64,000 nt of DNA, from positions 186,001-250,000 of the forward strand of contig NZ_WQFE01000001.1 in the NCBI RefSeq assembly GCF_013033965.1, written 5' to 3'. Source of the DNA: Ruegeria atlantica. GTDB taxonomy: Bacteria; Pseudomonadota; Alphaproteobacteria; Rhodobacterales; Rhodobacteraceae. The notes under the pieces were generated by a model. The model did no database searches, was not told where the DNA came from, and worked only from the letters and a program-made list of their open reading frames with translations. Numbering within the stretch: the stretch's first letter is position 1; every line of letters begins with the position of its first letter. The translations under genes and the position numbers were made by a program. Of this stretch, positions 8,351-18,844 are shown one piece after another.

Positions 8351-9760
8351 TCAAACGGCTTGTTTGTGCTGCAACCTATCGGGCAGCCCGTTGGCCCAGG
8401 CGCTGATCGTACCGGCCCCGAGGCAGACGACCATGTCACCGGGGCGGGCCTGTTCACGAACAAGACGCTCCAGATCATTTTCATTCAGCAATGCGCGCGC
8501 GTGGCGGTGGCCGTGGCGGATCAGGCCCTGCACCAGATCATCTCGGCTGGCCCCTTCGATCGGGTCCTCTCCGGCGGCAAAAACATCGGCGATGGCGACA
8601 ACGTCCGCATCATTGAAACAAGTGCAGAAATCGTCAAACAGGTTGGACAGACGCGAGTAGCGGTGCGGTTGGTGCACGGCGATGACACGCCCCTCGGTTG
8701 CCTGACGCGCGGCTTTGAGAACGGCTGCAATCTCAACTGGGTGGTGACCGTAATCGTCGATGATGGTGACACCATCGACTTCTCCGACCTTAGTGAAGCG
8801 GCGGTTGACGCCACCGAAGTTAGCCAGCGCGTCACGGATTTCCGAAGCCTTCATACCCAGATGGCGAGCAACAGCCACAGCGGAAAGCGCGTTCGACACG
8901 TTATGATCTCCGGGCATTGGCAACGTGCAGCCCTCGATCACCTTGTCTTCGTATTGCAGGTGGATGTCGAAATGCGCCACGCCGCCTTTGTAGGCCAGGT
9001 TTTCCGCCCGCACATCGGCCTGAGCGTTAAACCCATAAGTGCGCACACGGCGGTCTGTGATGCGCCCCACCAGTGTTTGAACCTCGGCATGGTCAGTGCA
9101 GCAGACAGCCAGCCCATAGAAAGGCAGGTTTGAGACGAATTCGTAGAAGCCGTCGCGCAGTTGATCGAAATCACCCCAATGCTCCATATGCTCGGGGTCG
9201 ATATTGGTGACGATGGCGATCGTTGCGGGTAAGCGGTTGAATGAGCCGTCGGATTCGTCGGCCTCGACCACCATCCACTCTCCCTGCCCCATCCGTGCGT
9301 TCGAGCCGTAGGCGTGAATGATACCGCCATTGATGACGGTCGGGTCGAAATCACCCGCCACCATCAGCTCGGCCATCATGGTGGTCGTGGTGGTCTTGCC
9401 GTGCGTACCTGCTATAGCGATATTCGACTTCAGGCGCATCAACTCGGCCAGCATGTCGGCGCGGCGCACCACGGGCAGACCACGTGCGCGGGCACCGTCC
9501 AATTCCGGGTTGCCCGGTTTGATCGCCGTCGACACTACCACAACAGCCGCGTTTTCCAGGTTTTCGGCGCGTTGTCCGACAAAAATCTCAGCCCCCAAGT
9601 CGGCTAAGCGGTCGGTGATCTTGGACGCCTTGAGGTCCGACCCCTGCACCCGGTAGCCGAGGTTCAGCAACACCTCAGCAATCCCCGACATCCCGATCCC
9701 GCCAATCCCCACGAAATGGATCGACCCAACGTCTTGCGGCAGTTTGGTTGCAGGATTCAT
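8351..9760 (-). CDS. murC: UDP-N-acetylmuramate--L-alanine ligase MurC
   Basis: Adds L-alanine to UDP-MurNAc, the first amino acid of the stem peptide. The N-terminal [17 protein letters not shown] binds the UDP moiety. The ATP loop [17 protein letters not shown] is near residue 118, and the Mur ligase core continues with [10 protein letters not shown] and [10 protein letters not shown]. The C-terminal domain has [15 protein letters not shown] and HQPHRYSRL. Its 469 residues are usual. The start codon overlaps the murG stop as ATGA, so murG and murC are coupled. Confidence 0.98.
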   Translation of the reverse strand: MNPATKLPQDVGSIHFVGIGGIGMSGIAEVLLNLGYRVQGSDLKASKITDRLADLGAEIFVGQRAENLENAAVVVVSTAIKPGNPELDGARARGLPVVRRADMLAELMRLKSNIAIAGTHGKTTTTTMMAELMVAGDFDPTVINGGIIHAYGSNARMGQGEWMVVEADESDGSFNRLPATIAIVTNIDPEHMEHWGDFDQLRDGFYEFVSNLPFYGLAVCCTDHAEVQTLVGRITDRRVRTYGFNAQADVRAENLAYKGGVAHFDIHLQYEDKVIEGCTLPMPGDHNVSNALSAVAVARHLGMKASEIRDALANFGGVNRRFTKVGEVDGVTIIDDYGHHPVEIAAVLKAARQATEGRVIAVHQPHRYSRLSNLFDDFCTCFNDADVVAIADVFAAGEDPIEGASRDDLVQGLIRHGHRHARALLNENDLERLVREQARPGDMVVCLGAGTISAWANGLPDRLQHKQAV

Positions 9761-10854
9761 GTCGTCTCCTTCTGCGCCAGTTGTTCGACAAGGGCTGTCA
9801 GACGCTCAGTGGCGTCGGGGGCACCGGTCGAGAGGGCGGCATGGGCCATCTTTTGTGCGGCTTCGGGGTTAGTCAGAACTGCGGTGATTTGCTCTGTCAG
9901 CGCGGGAACGTCAAGCGCGTTTTCCGGGATCATGATCGCGCCGCCCGCCTGAACCAATCCGCGCGCATTGGCGGTCTGATGGTCGCCTGCGGCGGCTGCA
10001 AATGGGATTAGAATCGACGGTCGGCCGATGACCGAAATATCGGCAACGCTGGACGCGCCAGACCGGCTGATGACGAGTTGTGCATCAGACATGCGACGCG
10101 GGACATCGTCGAAGAAGGGCTTGACCTCGGCCCGCATGCCATGATCGGCGTAAAACGCGGTTACCCGTTCCCCATCTTCGTCGCGGGCCTGATGAGCAAC
10201 GCGGATATGGCTGCGCAGGTTTTCGGGTAAGGCAGCAATCGCGCCGGGAACAACGTCGCTGAGAATGCGTGCACCCTGACTGCCACCCATGACCAGAATA
10301 GACATCGGATAGTCGCCGGGCGGGATGTAACCTGCTGCCTCGCGTTCAAGTACGGCAGCGCGGACTGGATTACCCGTGTGGATGCCCTTGGCACCATCCG
10401 GCAGATCTGTCGGCCAGACACCACAGGCAACGTTGGCGACACGCGTGGCAAACAATTGGTTCACGCGCCCCAGAACGCCGTTTTGTTCGTGGATCATGCG
10501 CGGAACTTTCAACATCGTCGCGGCACCTAGCGCCGGAATCGACGGGTATCCGCCGAATCCAACAACGACGTCCGGTTTGTCGCGCATCATTTGAAGCGCC
10601 ATGCTGGCGACACCACCCGCAATCTTGGGCCCTGCCAGCGCCTTTGCGGCCAGCCCGCCGCGTGCGAATGTGGCCGAGGCAACCTCGACAATCTCGACCG
10701 TATGCGGAAAGCCACCGGTGTAACGCGCGCCACGCTCATCCGTGGACAGGCGCACGCGCCAGCCTTTGTTCAGCATCGCCTCGGCCAGCGCCTGCGCCGG
10801 GAACATATGGCCCCCGGTGCCGCCAGCCGCAATCAAAAGGTAAGGTGTCCCCAT
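9757..10854 (-). CDS. murG: UDP-GlcNAc:undecaprenyl-PP-MurNAc-pentapeptide GlcNAc transferase MurG
   Basis: GT-B glycosyltransferase that converts lipid I to lipid II on the inner face of the membrane. The N-terminal glycine motif [20 protein letters not shown] is present, with [15 protein letters not shown] and the acceptor-side [12 protein letters not shown]. The donor-binding half shows [15 protein letters not shown] and [14 protein letters not shown]. The length of 365 residues is normal. The ftsW stop touches its start codon, and murC begins inside its end. Confidence 0.98.
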   Translation of the reverse strand: MGTPYLLIAAGGTGGHMFPAQALAEAMLNKGWRVRLSTDERGARYTGGFPHTVEIVEVASATFARGGLAAKALAGPKIAGGVASMALQMMRDKPDVVVGFGGYPSIPALGAATMLKVPRMIHEQNGVLGRVNQLFATRVANVACGVWPTDLPDGAKGIHTGNPVRAAVLEREAAGYIPPGDYPMSILVMGGSQGARILSDVVPGAIAALPENLRSHIRVAHQARDEDGERVTAFYADHGMRAEVKPFFDDVPRRMSDAQLVISRSGASSVADISVIGRPSILIPFAAAAGDHQTANARGLVQAGGAIMIPENALDVPALTEQITAVLTNPEAAQKMAHAALSTGAPDATERLTALVEQLAQKETT

Positions 10855-12017
10855 TATCCTCGTCCGCGCAGAATATCGCCAAGTTCGCCCTGTGGGCGGC
10901 TCCGGGTAAAGGCCAGCAACATGCCGACGGCGATCCCACCCGCAATCAGAGATGAGCCGCCGTAACTGACGAACGGCAGCGTCATGCCCTTGGCAGGCAG
11001 CAGGCGCACAGCCACACCCATGTTAATCATGGCCTGAACGCCAAACATGCAGGCCAGGCCGGTCCCCGCCAAACGGATGAACATATCACGTTCCCGCATC
11101 AGCCGCAGCAGTGACCGCACCACGATCAGGGAATACAGCGCGATGATGATCAGCACCAGGATCAGACCGTACTCCTCGGCCGCGACAGCGATGATGAAAT
11201 CCGTGTGGGCATCGGGCAACGACCACTTCACCTGCCCCTCACCGACGCCAACACCAAACAATCCACCCTCACGAATTGCGTTGGTGGCATAGCCAAGCTG
11301 AGTGGTCGGGTCGACCTCTTGGTTCAGAAAGCCATCAATACGGCGGGCAAAGTGTTCCGAATTCGAATAGGCAAACATGCCACCTAAAACCACGACCCCG
11401 GCCATGCCCACCAGCAGCAACATCGGTGCACCGGCCACAAAGTACATCACGCCCCAGCCAAACAGGATCAGGCAGGCCTGACCAAAGTCAGGTTGAAAAA
11501 CCAGCATCGCAACAATCGCCATGCATAGCGCAAAAGACCACAACCGGCCCGGAGGGCCGTTGATCTGTTGGGACGCCGCCAGCAACCATGCAGCTACAAC
11601 AACAAATCCGGGCTTCAGGAATTCCGACGGTTGCAAGGACGCAAATCCCAGCGAGTACCAGCGCACAGCCCCTTTGCCGAAGTCGGTTCCGAAGACCGGC
11701 AGGAAGGCCAGCGCCACGAATGAAGCGAGAAACCCAAGGACAGCCAACCGGCGCACCAGTGTCGGCGACATCATCGACGTCAGCAGCATCGCAATCAGCG
11801 CCAATCCGCCGAAAAGCGCCTGCCGCTCGACATAGTGGAAGGGGTCAAACCCGTTACGCCCGGCCAGTGGTGGCGACGAAGCCAGCCCCAGCAACAACCC
11901 GATGACAAACAGGATCAGAACGCAGGACATCGTCCAGCGATCAATCGTCCGCCACCATTTCGGAAGAATCGGTTCTCCGCGCTGGTCCTGGACCGCGCCA
12001 TACACCATCTCAGTCAT
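10854..12017 (-). CDS. ftsW: Septal peptidoglycan glycosyltransferase FtsW
   Basis: SEDS-family polytopic membrane protein that polymerises lipid II at the septum with its partner FtsI. About ten hydrophobic segments can be counted. The conserved ends include [12 protein letters not shown]-type sequence ([17 protein letters not shown]) and the C-terminal signature [22 protein letters not shown]. It is 387 residues long. The gene is cut off from murD upstream by three unrelated genes, one on the opposite strand, so it must start from a promoter in 12018-12167. It shares one base with murG. Confidence 0.97.
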   Translation of the reverse strand: MTEMVYGAVQDQRGEPILPKWWRTIDRWTMSCVLILFVIGLLLGLASSPPLAGRNGFDPFHYVERQALFGGLALIAMLLTSMMSPTLVRRLAVLGFLASFVALAFLPVFGTDFGKGAVRWYSLGFASLQPSEFLKPGFVVVAAWLLAASQQINGPPGRLWSFALCMAIVAMLVFQPDFGQACLILFGWGVMYFVAGAPMLLLVGMAGVVVLGGMFAYSNSEHFARRIDGFLNQEVDPTTQLGYATNAIREGGLFGVGVGEGQVKWSLPDAHTDFIIAVAAEEYGLILVLIIIALYSLIVVRSLLRLMRERDMFIRLAGTGLACMFGVQAMINMGVAVRLLPAKGMTLPFVSYGGSSLIAGGIAVGMLLAFTRSRPQGELGDILRGRG

Positions 12018-12167
12018 GAGATACCGCCACTCTCTGCCTCGTTAACGTCCCGTTTTCGGGATCTGTTCGGGAGTCTACAGGGATTTTTGCATTTGGGCTA
12101 GCGGAATGAATAAGGATGGCGAAATCCGCTTGGCTTTGCGGTAGAGCAGCGGAACACCAACCAGGCG

Positions 12168-12971
12168 TCACCCCGCAAACAACTCGCCATGACGTTTCAT
12201 GATCTTAGACCAGACTTCAGCAATCGCCGGGACATTCAGGCCGAAGTCATACTTCAGGCAGTCGGCCAACTCCTTTGGTGTCGAAAGGGTTTCCTCACGT
12301 GTTCCCACGGTATCAAACGTCGTCAACACCCGACCACGCAGAACAACGTGCCTGTTGGTATAGCGTTTTTGCGCGGTCAAAGTGCGTAGAAATGGTGAGT
12401 TGGGATCGGTCTGCAATTTCGTGCTGGCTGGCTGAAACACCCTTGGCTCGACACAATCCAGAGCAAACCAATACCCGGCCTCCCTCCCGCCCGCACTTTC
12501 TGAATATTGAATATAGCCTTCATTTTGGGCGGCGAGAGTAATGTCGTAAGGCTGCTGCGAAACCTTGATGGGTTTGAGCGGCACGGGAGCAGACATTGCG
12601 CCGCCAAATCCAACATCAACAAGCAACTGCTCATCGCATTCGACTTTCAGCAGCATGTGATCCGGTGCCTGATCCGGAGAAGGTTTTTCCAGGCCTACAT
12701 ATCCCGCCAGATATGCCACCTCAAATCCGATTTCCTGCAGTACCCAGCTGAAAAGAGTGTTTAGCTCAAAGCACCACCCGCCGCGTTGTTGCAGAACAAC
12801 TTTTTCAAACACGTCGCTCGGATCAAATGACACCGGAACACCCAACTGCTGATCGATGTTTTCGAAGGCAACCATCCTTAATTGCGCAGCGAAGAGATTT
12901 TCGAGCGTTGCCCGATTTGGCTTCAGGTCGCCCGAATACACGATGCGGTTTAAGTAGTTTTCCAAATCCAT
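12168..12971 (-). CDS. Arylamine N-acetyltransferase (NAT) family protein
   Basis: NAT enzymes transfer acetyl or other acyl groups from CoA to arylamines or hydrazines, or to polyketide intermediates. The catalytic triad is recognisable: Cys in QRGGWCFELNTLFSWVL, His in PDHMLLKVE, and Asp in LLVDVGFGGAMS. I chose ATG 12971 (MDLENYLNRIVYSG) because AAGGG stands seven bases upstream and the family begins with this tyrosine-containing helix; the frame is open to 13010. The protein is 267 residues. It lies in the dcw cluster between ftsW and a flavoprotein gene on the opposite strand, with no obvious link to cell-wall synthesis, so it looks like an insertion. Confidence 0.9.
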   Translation of the reverse strand: MDLENYLNRIVYSGDLKPNRATLENLFAAQLRMVAFENIDQQLGVPVSFDPSDVFEKVVLQQRGGWCFELNTLFSWVLQEIGFEVAYLAGYVGLEKPSPDQAPDHMLLKVECDEQLLVDVGFGGAMSAPVPLKPIKVSQQPYDITLAAQNEGYIQYSESAGGREAGYWFALDCVEPRVFQPASTKLQTDPNSPFLRTLTAQKRYTNRHVVLRGRVLTTFDTVGTREETLSTPKELADCLKYDFGLNVPAIAEVWSKIMKRHGELFAG

Positions 12972-13122
12972 TTCTGCACCCTTAGAAACATGACGCAGTT
13001 TGTGCGTCACAAATCCGTTTGTAGTTCCTCAAGTTAGGTTGAGCTCAAGGCAAAAAATTGGATCAGTCTTCTGAACCTTTGCCCCCTTGCCTTCTTTTAC
13101 GATCCACGCCATCCACCCGCGC

Positions 13123-14304
13123 ATGACTTACGATACGATCATCCTTGGCGCTGGCGCAGCCGGCATGATGTGCGCTGCTCATTGTGGCGGGCGCGCATTG
13201 GTGATCGATCACGCTAAGGCACCGGGTGAGAAAATCCGCATCTCGGGCGGTGGGCGTTGTAACTTCACCAACATGTACGCAGGCCCGGGCAACTTCCTGT
13301 CGAGAAACCCACATTTCTGCAAATCCGCACTGGCGCGGTACACGCAATGGGACTTTATCGATCTGGTGAGCCGCCATGGCATCGCGTGGCATGAAAAGAC
13401 TCTGGGACAATTGTTCTGTGACGGGTCATCAAAACAGATCATCCAGATGTTGCTGGATGAGATGGAACGTGCCGGGGCTGAGCTATGGGTTCGGACCGAA
13501 GTAAAAAACTTGCGTAAGACCGAAGGCGGATTTGATCTGGACGTCGAGCGTGAAGGGCAGCGGCATAGCCTGAGCTGCACCAACCTCGTGCTGGCCACGG
13601 GCGGAAAGTCGATCCCCAAGATGGGTGCGACCGGGCTTGCCTATGACATCGCGCGCCAATTCGGATTGCGGATGACCGAGACCCAGGCGGCACTGGTGCC
13701 GTTCACGTTTTCGGACGGAAAATTCAAGGAACTGTCTGGCGTATCCCTGCCTGCGCGGCTGTCGAATGACCGAACCAGCTTTGACGAGGCGCTGCTGTTC
13801 ACCCATCGCGGCCTCAGCGGGCCGTCTGTTCTGCAACTGTCCTCGTATTGGCTTGAGGGCGAGGCGATCCGGGTCAACCTGATCCCGGACCTGCCGCTGT
13901 TTGATTTGCTGCGCGATCAGCGGCAAAGCGGAGGGCGCAAGGCGCTGACCACAGAACTGGCGCGCCACTTACCTGCGCGATTGGTCGATTACCTGAGTCT
14001 GCATATCCCGATGCAGGGCAATCTGGCTGATCAGTCGGATACCGCATTGGCAGATCTGATTACTGCTCTGTCGGATTGGCGACTGACACCCTCGGGCACC
14101 GAAGGTTATCGTACTGCCGAGGTCACCTTGGGCGGGATAGACACGAATGATCTGTCCTCAAAAACGATGGAGGCCAGGGATGTCCCCGGCCTCTATGCGA
14201 TTGGCGAAGCGGTGGATGTCACCGGCTGGCTGGGCGGCTACAATTTCCAGTGGGCGTGGTCCTCGGGCCACGCCGCTGGAACTGCAATCGCCGGGCAAAG
14301 TTAG
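13123..14304 (+). CDS. HI0933/YhiN-family FAD-dependent oxidoreductase
   Basis: Predicted flavoprotein of the BaiN/RdsA-like group. The Rossmann FAD motif TIILGAGAAGMMCAAHCGG opens the protein, followed by the family signature GEKIRISGGGRCNFTNMY. ATGGKSIPKMGATGLAYDIA and the C-terminal TGWLGGYNFQWAWSSGHAAG complete the FAD site. I chose ATG 13123 (MTYDTIILG) rather than the in-frame upstream 13087, as the FAD strand should start within a few residues; this gives 393 residues. The physiological substrate of most members is unknown. It is the only opposite-strand gene inside the dcw cluster and overlaps the next gene tail to tail by four bases. Confidence 0.92.
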   Translation: MTYDTIILGAGAAGMMCAAHCGGRALVIDHAKAPGEKIRISGGGRCNFTNMYAGPGNFLSRNPHFCKSALARYTQWDFIDLVSRHGIAWHEKTLGQLFCDGSSKQIIQMLLDEMERAGAELWVRTEVKNLRKTEGGFDLDVEREGQRHSLSCTNLVLATGGKSIPKMGATGLAYDIARQFGLRMTETQAALVPFTFSDGKFKELSGVSLPARLSNDRTSFDEALLFTHRGLSGPSVLQLSSYWLEGEAIRVNLIPDLPLFDLLRDQRQSGGRKALTTELARHLPARLVDYLSLHIPMQGNLADQSDTALADLITALSDWRLTPSGTEGYRTAEVTLGGIDTNDLSSKTMEARDVPGLYAIGEAVDVTGWLGGYNFQWAWSSGHAAGTAIAGQS

Positions 14305-14678
14305 CCGACGACGTTGTAACCACGTCCGCGCATGCAGTTGCGCACGATAACTTCTTTGTTCTGGTTCTTGTTGATCACGTCTGCACCAGCGCCAACCAGC
14401 GCACCGGCAACTGCCGCCCGGCCCAGATTGTCACTGCTGTCCTGAACGATCCCGGTCACGGCCGCAGCACCCGCCGCACCTATCGCTGCGTTCCCGGCGG
14501 TGGAGCCGTCAACGCTTGCCTGAGACGCCGCCAATTGCTGGCATTGCTGCAGGTCCACGTTGTAGTTCGGGCCAATCGGACCGTCGACAATCGGCTGATA
14601 GTTGGCACCAACGTTCGTGCAGGCTCCGACCACCAGAATGGCGGGAAGGATCAAAGAAATCTTACGGTATGGCATAAT
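14301..14678 (-). CDS. Glycine-zipper outer-membrane-type lipoprotein
   Basis: A 125-residue predicted lipoprotein. The N-terminus MPYRKISLILPAILVVGAC ends in a lipobox (VGAC), so the cysteine would be lipidated. The middle AAIGAAGAAAVTGIV and LGRAAVAGALVGAGADVI is a run of G-x3-G helices of the glycine-zipper type, as in the 17-kDa antigen and SlyB-like proteins. The tail VIVRNCMRGRGYNVVG carries the C-x-R-GRGY motif seen in such lipoproteins. The frame starts at 14681; ATG at 14675-14673 is also possible. It follows murD by about 100 bases in the same direction. Its role is unknown, perhaps envelope integrity. Confidence 0.75.
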   Translation of the reverse strand: MMPYRKISLILPAILVVGACTNVGANYQPIVDGPIGPNYNVDLQQCQQLAASQASVDGSTAGNAAIGAAGAAAVTGIVQDSSDNLGRAAVAGALVGAGADVINKNQNKEVIVRNCMRGRGYNVVG

Positions 14679-14780
14679 CATGACCTCGTGTTGAATTTGC
14701 AGGCAAGCAAAACCAATAATGATGGCGCGTCAAGCTGATAGCATTGTAGCTTGGCCCAACCGGCGGTCTATTGCAAACGG

Positions 14781-16181
14781 CTATTCCGCAAGCCTCTGTT
14801 TTACTTCCGCCACAAAATCCTCTCCGCGCTGTTCGAAATTGTCATACTGATCGAAACTGGCCGCTGCTGGTGCAAGCAGGACGGTCTCGCCAGGTTGCGC
14901 GTCCTTCATGGCTTGCTCAACGGCCTCGGACATTGTGATGCAGACCTGCACATCGGCTTCAAGCTGCATTGCGAAATTCGCGGCCTCCCTCCCGATGACA
15001 TAGGCCTTGACCACCTGTTCTGCGGCTGCGTTCAGGGCGGCCACACCACCTTCTTTCTCAAGTCCTCCACATATCCAGCGGATCTGCTCGAAGGCACTCA
15101 GCGCCTTGAGCGCGCTATCCACGTTGGTGGCTTTTGAATCGTTCACGTAAGTAACACCATCCGCCTCGGCGATGACCTGACTGCGATGCGGCAGGCCCGG
15201 ATAGCTGTGCAGCGCATCCTCGATCACGCGCGGCGCCAGCCCAAGCGCGCGACAGGCCGCGTAGGCAGAACAGGCGTTTTGGTGATTATGTGCGCCCGGC
15301 AAACCTTTGATCCCGCGCAAATCGATCGAGCCCGTTTGCCGTCCCTTGCGGTATTCCGACAGGAAACCTTTACGCGCAAACACCTGCCATCCAGGGCCTG
15401 TCAATTTACGTGCAACCGACACGCGGATGACGCGATCATCGGCGGGGCTTTCGGCCAGTTGACCGGCCAGAAACGCGCCTTCCTTCTCATCTATGCCGAT
15501 CACGGCGCGATCCGGTCCGCCCTCCGAGAACAACCGACGCTTTGCGGCAAAGTAACCCCCCATCCCGCCGTGACGATCCAGATGATCCGGTGAGAGATTG
15601 GTGAAAACAGCCACGTCCGGTGTCAGGGCGCGGGCGAGTTCGGTCTGATAGCTGGACAGCTCCAGCACAACGACCGAACCGTCTCCGCCCGGATCGATAT
15701 CCAGCACACCGCGCCCGATATTGCCTGCCAGCTGCACCTCACGCCCAGCTTCGGTCAGGATGTGATGGATCAATGCCGCCGTGGTCGATTTTCCGTTCGA
15801 CCCGGTCACTGCAATCACACGCGGCGGAGTGTCATAGTTGTTCCACTCTGGCCCCGCAAAGGACCGGAAAAACAACCCGATGTCGTTGTCGACCCGAACA
15901 CCGGCTTCAAGCGCTGTAACCACAACCGGGTTCGACTCCGGATACAGATGAGGGATACCGGGCGAAACAATCAGCGTAGCGATGTCGTCAAACGCGCCAT
16001 GACGGCGCAAATCGGTGCATGCGAACCCTTCGGCTTCAGCCGCTTCCCGCGCGGCGGGATTGTCATCCCAACAAACCGGCTCAGCCTTGCCCGCTACCAA
16101 CGCACGCGCCGTGGCCAGCCCGGACCGGCCCAGCCCCAGAACTGCAACCTTTTGCCCTGAAAACCCTTTGACCGGGATCAT
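14781..16181 (-). CDS. murD: UDP-N-acetylmuramoyl-L-alanine--D-glutamate ligase MurD
   Basis: Adds D-glutamate to UDP-MurNAc-L-Ala. The N-terminal [19 protein letters not shown] binds the UDP part. The ATP loop [45 protein letters not shown] and the C-terminal [17 protein letters not shown] are all Mur-ligase motifs. The frame is open to 16313, but ATG 16181 ([12 protein letters not shown]) has GAGGTGGG upstream and matches family starts, giving 466 residues. It is separated from mraY by about 150 bases containing a strong hairpin with a T tract, so it may be partly uncoupled from the upstream genes. Confidence 0.97.
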   Translation of the reverse strand: MIPVKGFSGQKVAVLGLGRSGLATARALVAGKAEPVCWDDNPAAREAAEAEGFACTDLRRHGAFDDIATLIVSPGIPHLYPESNPVVVTALEAGVRVDNDIGLFFRSFAGPEWNNYDTPPRVIAVTGSNGKSTTAALIHHILTEAGREVQLAGNIGRGVLDIDPGGDGSVVVLELSSYQTELARALTPDVAVFTNLSPDHLDRHGGMGGYFAAKRRLFSEGGPDRAVIGIDEKEGAFLAGQLAESPADDRVIRVSVARKLTGPGWQVFARKGFLSEYRKGRQTGSIDLRGIKGLPGAHNHQNACSAYAACRALGLAPRVIEDALHSYPGLPHRSQVIAEADGVTYVNDSKATNVDSALKALSAFEQIRWICGGLEKEGGVAALNAAAEQVVKAYVIGREAANFAMQLEADVQVCITMSEAVEQAMKDAQPGETVLLAPAAASFDQYDNFEQRGEDFVAEVKQRLAE

Positions 16182-16249
16182 GCTGCCCACCTCGTTTGAG
16201 TTTGAATTGGCCGCCACACTGCACCGAAGAAATCCCGAATGGCAAGGGT

Positions 16250-16281
16250 GGCAAAAGGCTCGCGCGGCAGCGCGAGCCGGG
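16250..16281 (-). terminator. Hairpin with T tract between mraY and murD
   Basis: A perfect 9-bp stem (GGCTCGCGC at 16257-16265, GCGCGAGCC at 16270-16278) with a 4-base loop is followed on the minus strand by TTTTGCC. A second, shorter hairpin (TGGACC/GGTCCA) lies just upstream near 16299-16313. This resembles an intrinsic, perhaps partial, terminator inside the dcw cluster; it could instead stabilise or punctuate processed mRNA. Confidence 0.55.
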
Positions 16282-16330
16282 CCCAACAGGTGGCACGTGG
16301 ACCGCAGGTCCATCGAACCTGGCGGGAGCT

Positions 16331-17413
16331 CTACCGGACTTTCAGCGTCGCCAAACCGATCATCGCGAGGATCAAAGAAATAATCCAGAATCGGATAACG
16401 ATAGTGGGCTCCGCCCAGCCCTTTTTCTCATAGTGATGGTGGATCGGTGCCATCAGGAATACCCGACGTCCAGTGCGTTTGAAGTACAGCACCTGGATGA
16501 TCACACTCAGCGCCTCGACTACGAACAAACCGCCGACGACTGCCAGAACCAGCTCGTGCTTGGTGGCCACCGCGATGGCACCCAAAGCTCCGCCCAGCGC
16601 CAGCGACCCGGTATCACCCATGAACACCGCGGCCGGTGGAGCGTTGTACCAAAGGAAACCGAGACCGGCACCAAAAAGCGCTGAGGTAAAGATGAAGATC
16701 TCACCCGTCCCCGGCACGTAATGCACGTCCAGGTATTCGGTAAAGTCGACCCGCCCCACGGCATAAGCAATCACACCCAGCGTCGAAGCCGCGATCATTG
16801 CCGGCATGATGGCCAGACCATCCAGACCATCGGTCAAGTTAACCGCGTTGGCGGCACCGACGATCACGATGATCGAGAAGGGAATGTAGAAGATGCCCAG
16901 ATTGATCAACGTGTCCTTGAAGATTGGCAATGCCAGCTGGTTCTGCAGCGCCTCGGGATGGTGCAGCGTCGCCCAGGTCGCGGCCAGAACCGCGATGATG
17001 ACCCCTAGCGCCATACGCATTTTGCCCGAAACGCCCTTGGTGTTCTGCTTTGACACCTTCGCGTAGTCATCTGCAAACCCGATCGCCGCATAGGCTAGCG
17101 TTACAAACAAGACCATCCAGACATAGGGATTATCCCACCGCGCCCAGACCAATGTCGATGTCACCAGCGCGCCTACGATCAACAGCCCACCCATTGTCGG
17201 TGTGCCAGCCTTTGAAAAATGCCCCTCCGGACCGTCATCCCGGATCGGCTGGCCCTTGCCCTGTTTTTTGCGCAGCACGTTGATCAGCGGCTTGCCGAAG
17301 ATAAACCCGAAAATCAGCGCAGTCAGAAAGGCGCCGCCAGCGCGGAACGTGATATAGCGGAAGAGGTTGAAAAAATCCCCTCCGTCCGACAGGGCGGTCA
17401 ACCAATAGAGCAT
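16331..17413 (-). CDS. mraY: Phospho-N-acetylmuramoyl-pentapeptide-transferase MraY
   Basis: Ten-helix integral membrane enzyme that moves phospho-MurNAc-pentapeptide to undecaprenyl phosphate, making lipid I. Family motifs are [33 protein letters not shown], the aspartate pair in [40 protein letters not shown] and the histidine-rich [14 protein letters not shown]. The 360-residue length is standard. murF ends about 40 bases upstream, and the intergenic hairpin before murD follows it. Confidence 0.98.
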   Translation of the reverse strand: MLYWLTALSDGGDFFNLFRYITFRAGGAFLTALIFGFIFGKPLINVLRKKQGKGQPIRDDGPEGHFSKAGTPTMGGLLIVGALVTSTLVWARWDNPYVWMVLFVTLAYAAIGFADDYAKVSKQNTKGVSGKMRMALGVIIAVLAATWATLHHPEALQNQLALPIFKDTLINLGIFYIPFSIIVIVGAANAVNLTDGLDGLAIMPAMIAASTLGVIAYAVGRVDFTEYLDVHYVPGTGEIFIFTSALFGAGLGFLWYNAPPAAVFMGDTGSLALGGALGAIAVATKHELVLAVVGGLFVVEALSVIIQVLYFKRTGRRVFLMAPIHHHYEKKGWAEPTIVIRFWIISLILAMIGLATLKVR

Positions 17414-17452
17414 TACAAAACCTTTCTCACACAGAGGTGGCGGGCGCGATCA

Positions 17453-18844
17453 TCAATCAAGCGCGCCCCCTTGCCCCATTTTATGCAAACCGTCAACAAT
17501 CTGTGCCAAGGCCATGCTCAGCGATCCCTTGGCCAAGACCGTGTCGCCGGGCTGAATAAGCTCTGGCAGATGCGTAACCATTTCGGCGCTGGTCTCAAAC
17601 CAAAGCCCGCGTTTGTCCGCCGGAAGCGCGTCGTGCAGGGATTTCATCAGCGGACCAACGCAATGCACTTGGTCTACACGCGGCATAGCTGATACATCCG
17701 CCATCGCCGCATGCATGGCGATCTCTTCGGCCCCCAGCTCTTTCATGTCCCCAAGAAAAGCGATGCGGCGCTGGCCTTGCGCGGCGGCCAAAACGTCCAG
17801 CGCTGCCTCCATCGAGGTCGGATTGGCGTTATAGCTGTCATCCAGCAGTTCGATCCGGCCACCATCTGCCAGCGCGATCTGTTCACGCACCCCGCGGCCT
17901 ATGACCGGTGACCATCCGCCGAGACCTGCAATTGCCTGATCCAGATCGACGCCCATTTCGACACAGGCGGCCAAAGCGCCCAACGCATTCATGGCGAAAT
18001 GCGTGCCCGCTGACCGAACGTCAAACCCAATCGCACGCCCTGCGACCGTCGCAGCTGCATGAACCGAGTCGGCCCCTTGCGATACTTCAGTCAGTGTGTA
18101 GTCAGTGCCACTGTGGCCAAAATATACCGTCTTTACACCCAAGTCCTGCGCGATGGTGCGCAAGACGTCCGCGTGTTCGATATCCGCGTTTACGATAGCC
18201 GAACCGCCCTCGGTCAGGCCGTCAAAGATTGCAGCTTTTTCACGCGCAATACCGGCCACTGAATCGAAAGCCTCAAGATGCACCGCTGCGACCGTCGTTA
18301 CCATCGCCACGTGCGGGCGGGCCTGACGCGCAAGCGGAGAAATCTCTCCGGGGTGGTTCATACCGATCTCGATCACAGCGAACTCAGTGTCGCGCGGCAT
18401 CCGCGCCAGTGTCAGTGGAACACCCCAATGGTTGTTGTAGCTGGCGACGCTGGCATGAGTTTTTCCCTGCGTTTCCAGTATTTTGGCCAGCATTTCCTTG
18501 GTCGAAGTCTTGCCAACGCTTCCCGTAACGCCCAGCACCCGCGCGTTGCAGCGGTCGCGGCCCGCGCGGCCCAATGCTTCTAGCCCCAGTTGCACGTCTT
18601 TAACGATCAACAGCGGCGCATCCTCGGACAGGCCATCTGGAACATGACTCACCAGAGCCGCGCCTGCGCCTTTTTCCAAGGCTTGCGCCACAAAATCATG
18701 CCCGTCGCGCGCAACCTTGAGCGCGACAAAAAGATCGCCGGGCTGGATGGTGCGCGTGTCGATCGACACACCATTGACCGCCCAGTCCGAAGTGACGCGT
18801 CCACCGGTTGCCTCGGCGGCCTCTGCTGCAGTCCACAAGGTCAT
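17453..18844 (-). CDS. murF: UDP-N-acetylmuramoyl-tripeptide--D-alanyl-D-alanine ligase MurF
   Basis: Adds the D-Ala-D-Ala dipeptide made by Ddl, completing the UDP-MurNAc-pentapeptide. The N-terminal VNGVSIDTRTIQPGDLFVALK is typical of MurE/MurF. The ATP loop is VLGVTGSVGKTSTKEMLAKI and ASYNNHWGVPLTLA is MurF-specific. The C-terminal domain shows LLDDSYNANPTSMEAALDVL and AFLGDMKELG. It has 463 residues. Its start overlaps the murE stop as ATGA, indicating coupled translation. Confidence 0.98.
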   Translation of the reverse strand: MTLWTAAEAAEATGGRVTSDWAVNGVSIDTRTIQPGDLFVALKVARDGHDFVAQALEKGAGAALVSHVPDGLSEDAPLLIVKDVQLGLEALGRAGRDRCNARVLGVTGSVGKTSTKEMLAKILETQGKTHASVASYNNHWGVPLTLARMPRDTEFAVIEIGMNHPGEISPLARQARPHVAMVTTVAAVHLEAFDSVAGIAREKAAIFDGLTEGGSAIVNADIEHADVLRTIAQDLGVKTVYFGHSGTDYTLTEVSQGADSVHAAATVAGRAIGFDVRSAGTHFAMNALGALAACVEMGVDLDQAIAGLGGWSPVIGRGVREQIALADGGRIELLDDSYNANPTSMEAALDVLAAAQGQRRIAFLGDMKELGAEEIAMHAAMADVSAMPRVDQVHCVGPLMKSLHDALPADKRGLWFETSAEMVTHLPELIQPGDTVLAKGSLSMALAQIVDGLHKMGQGGALD

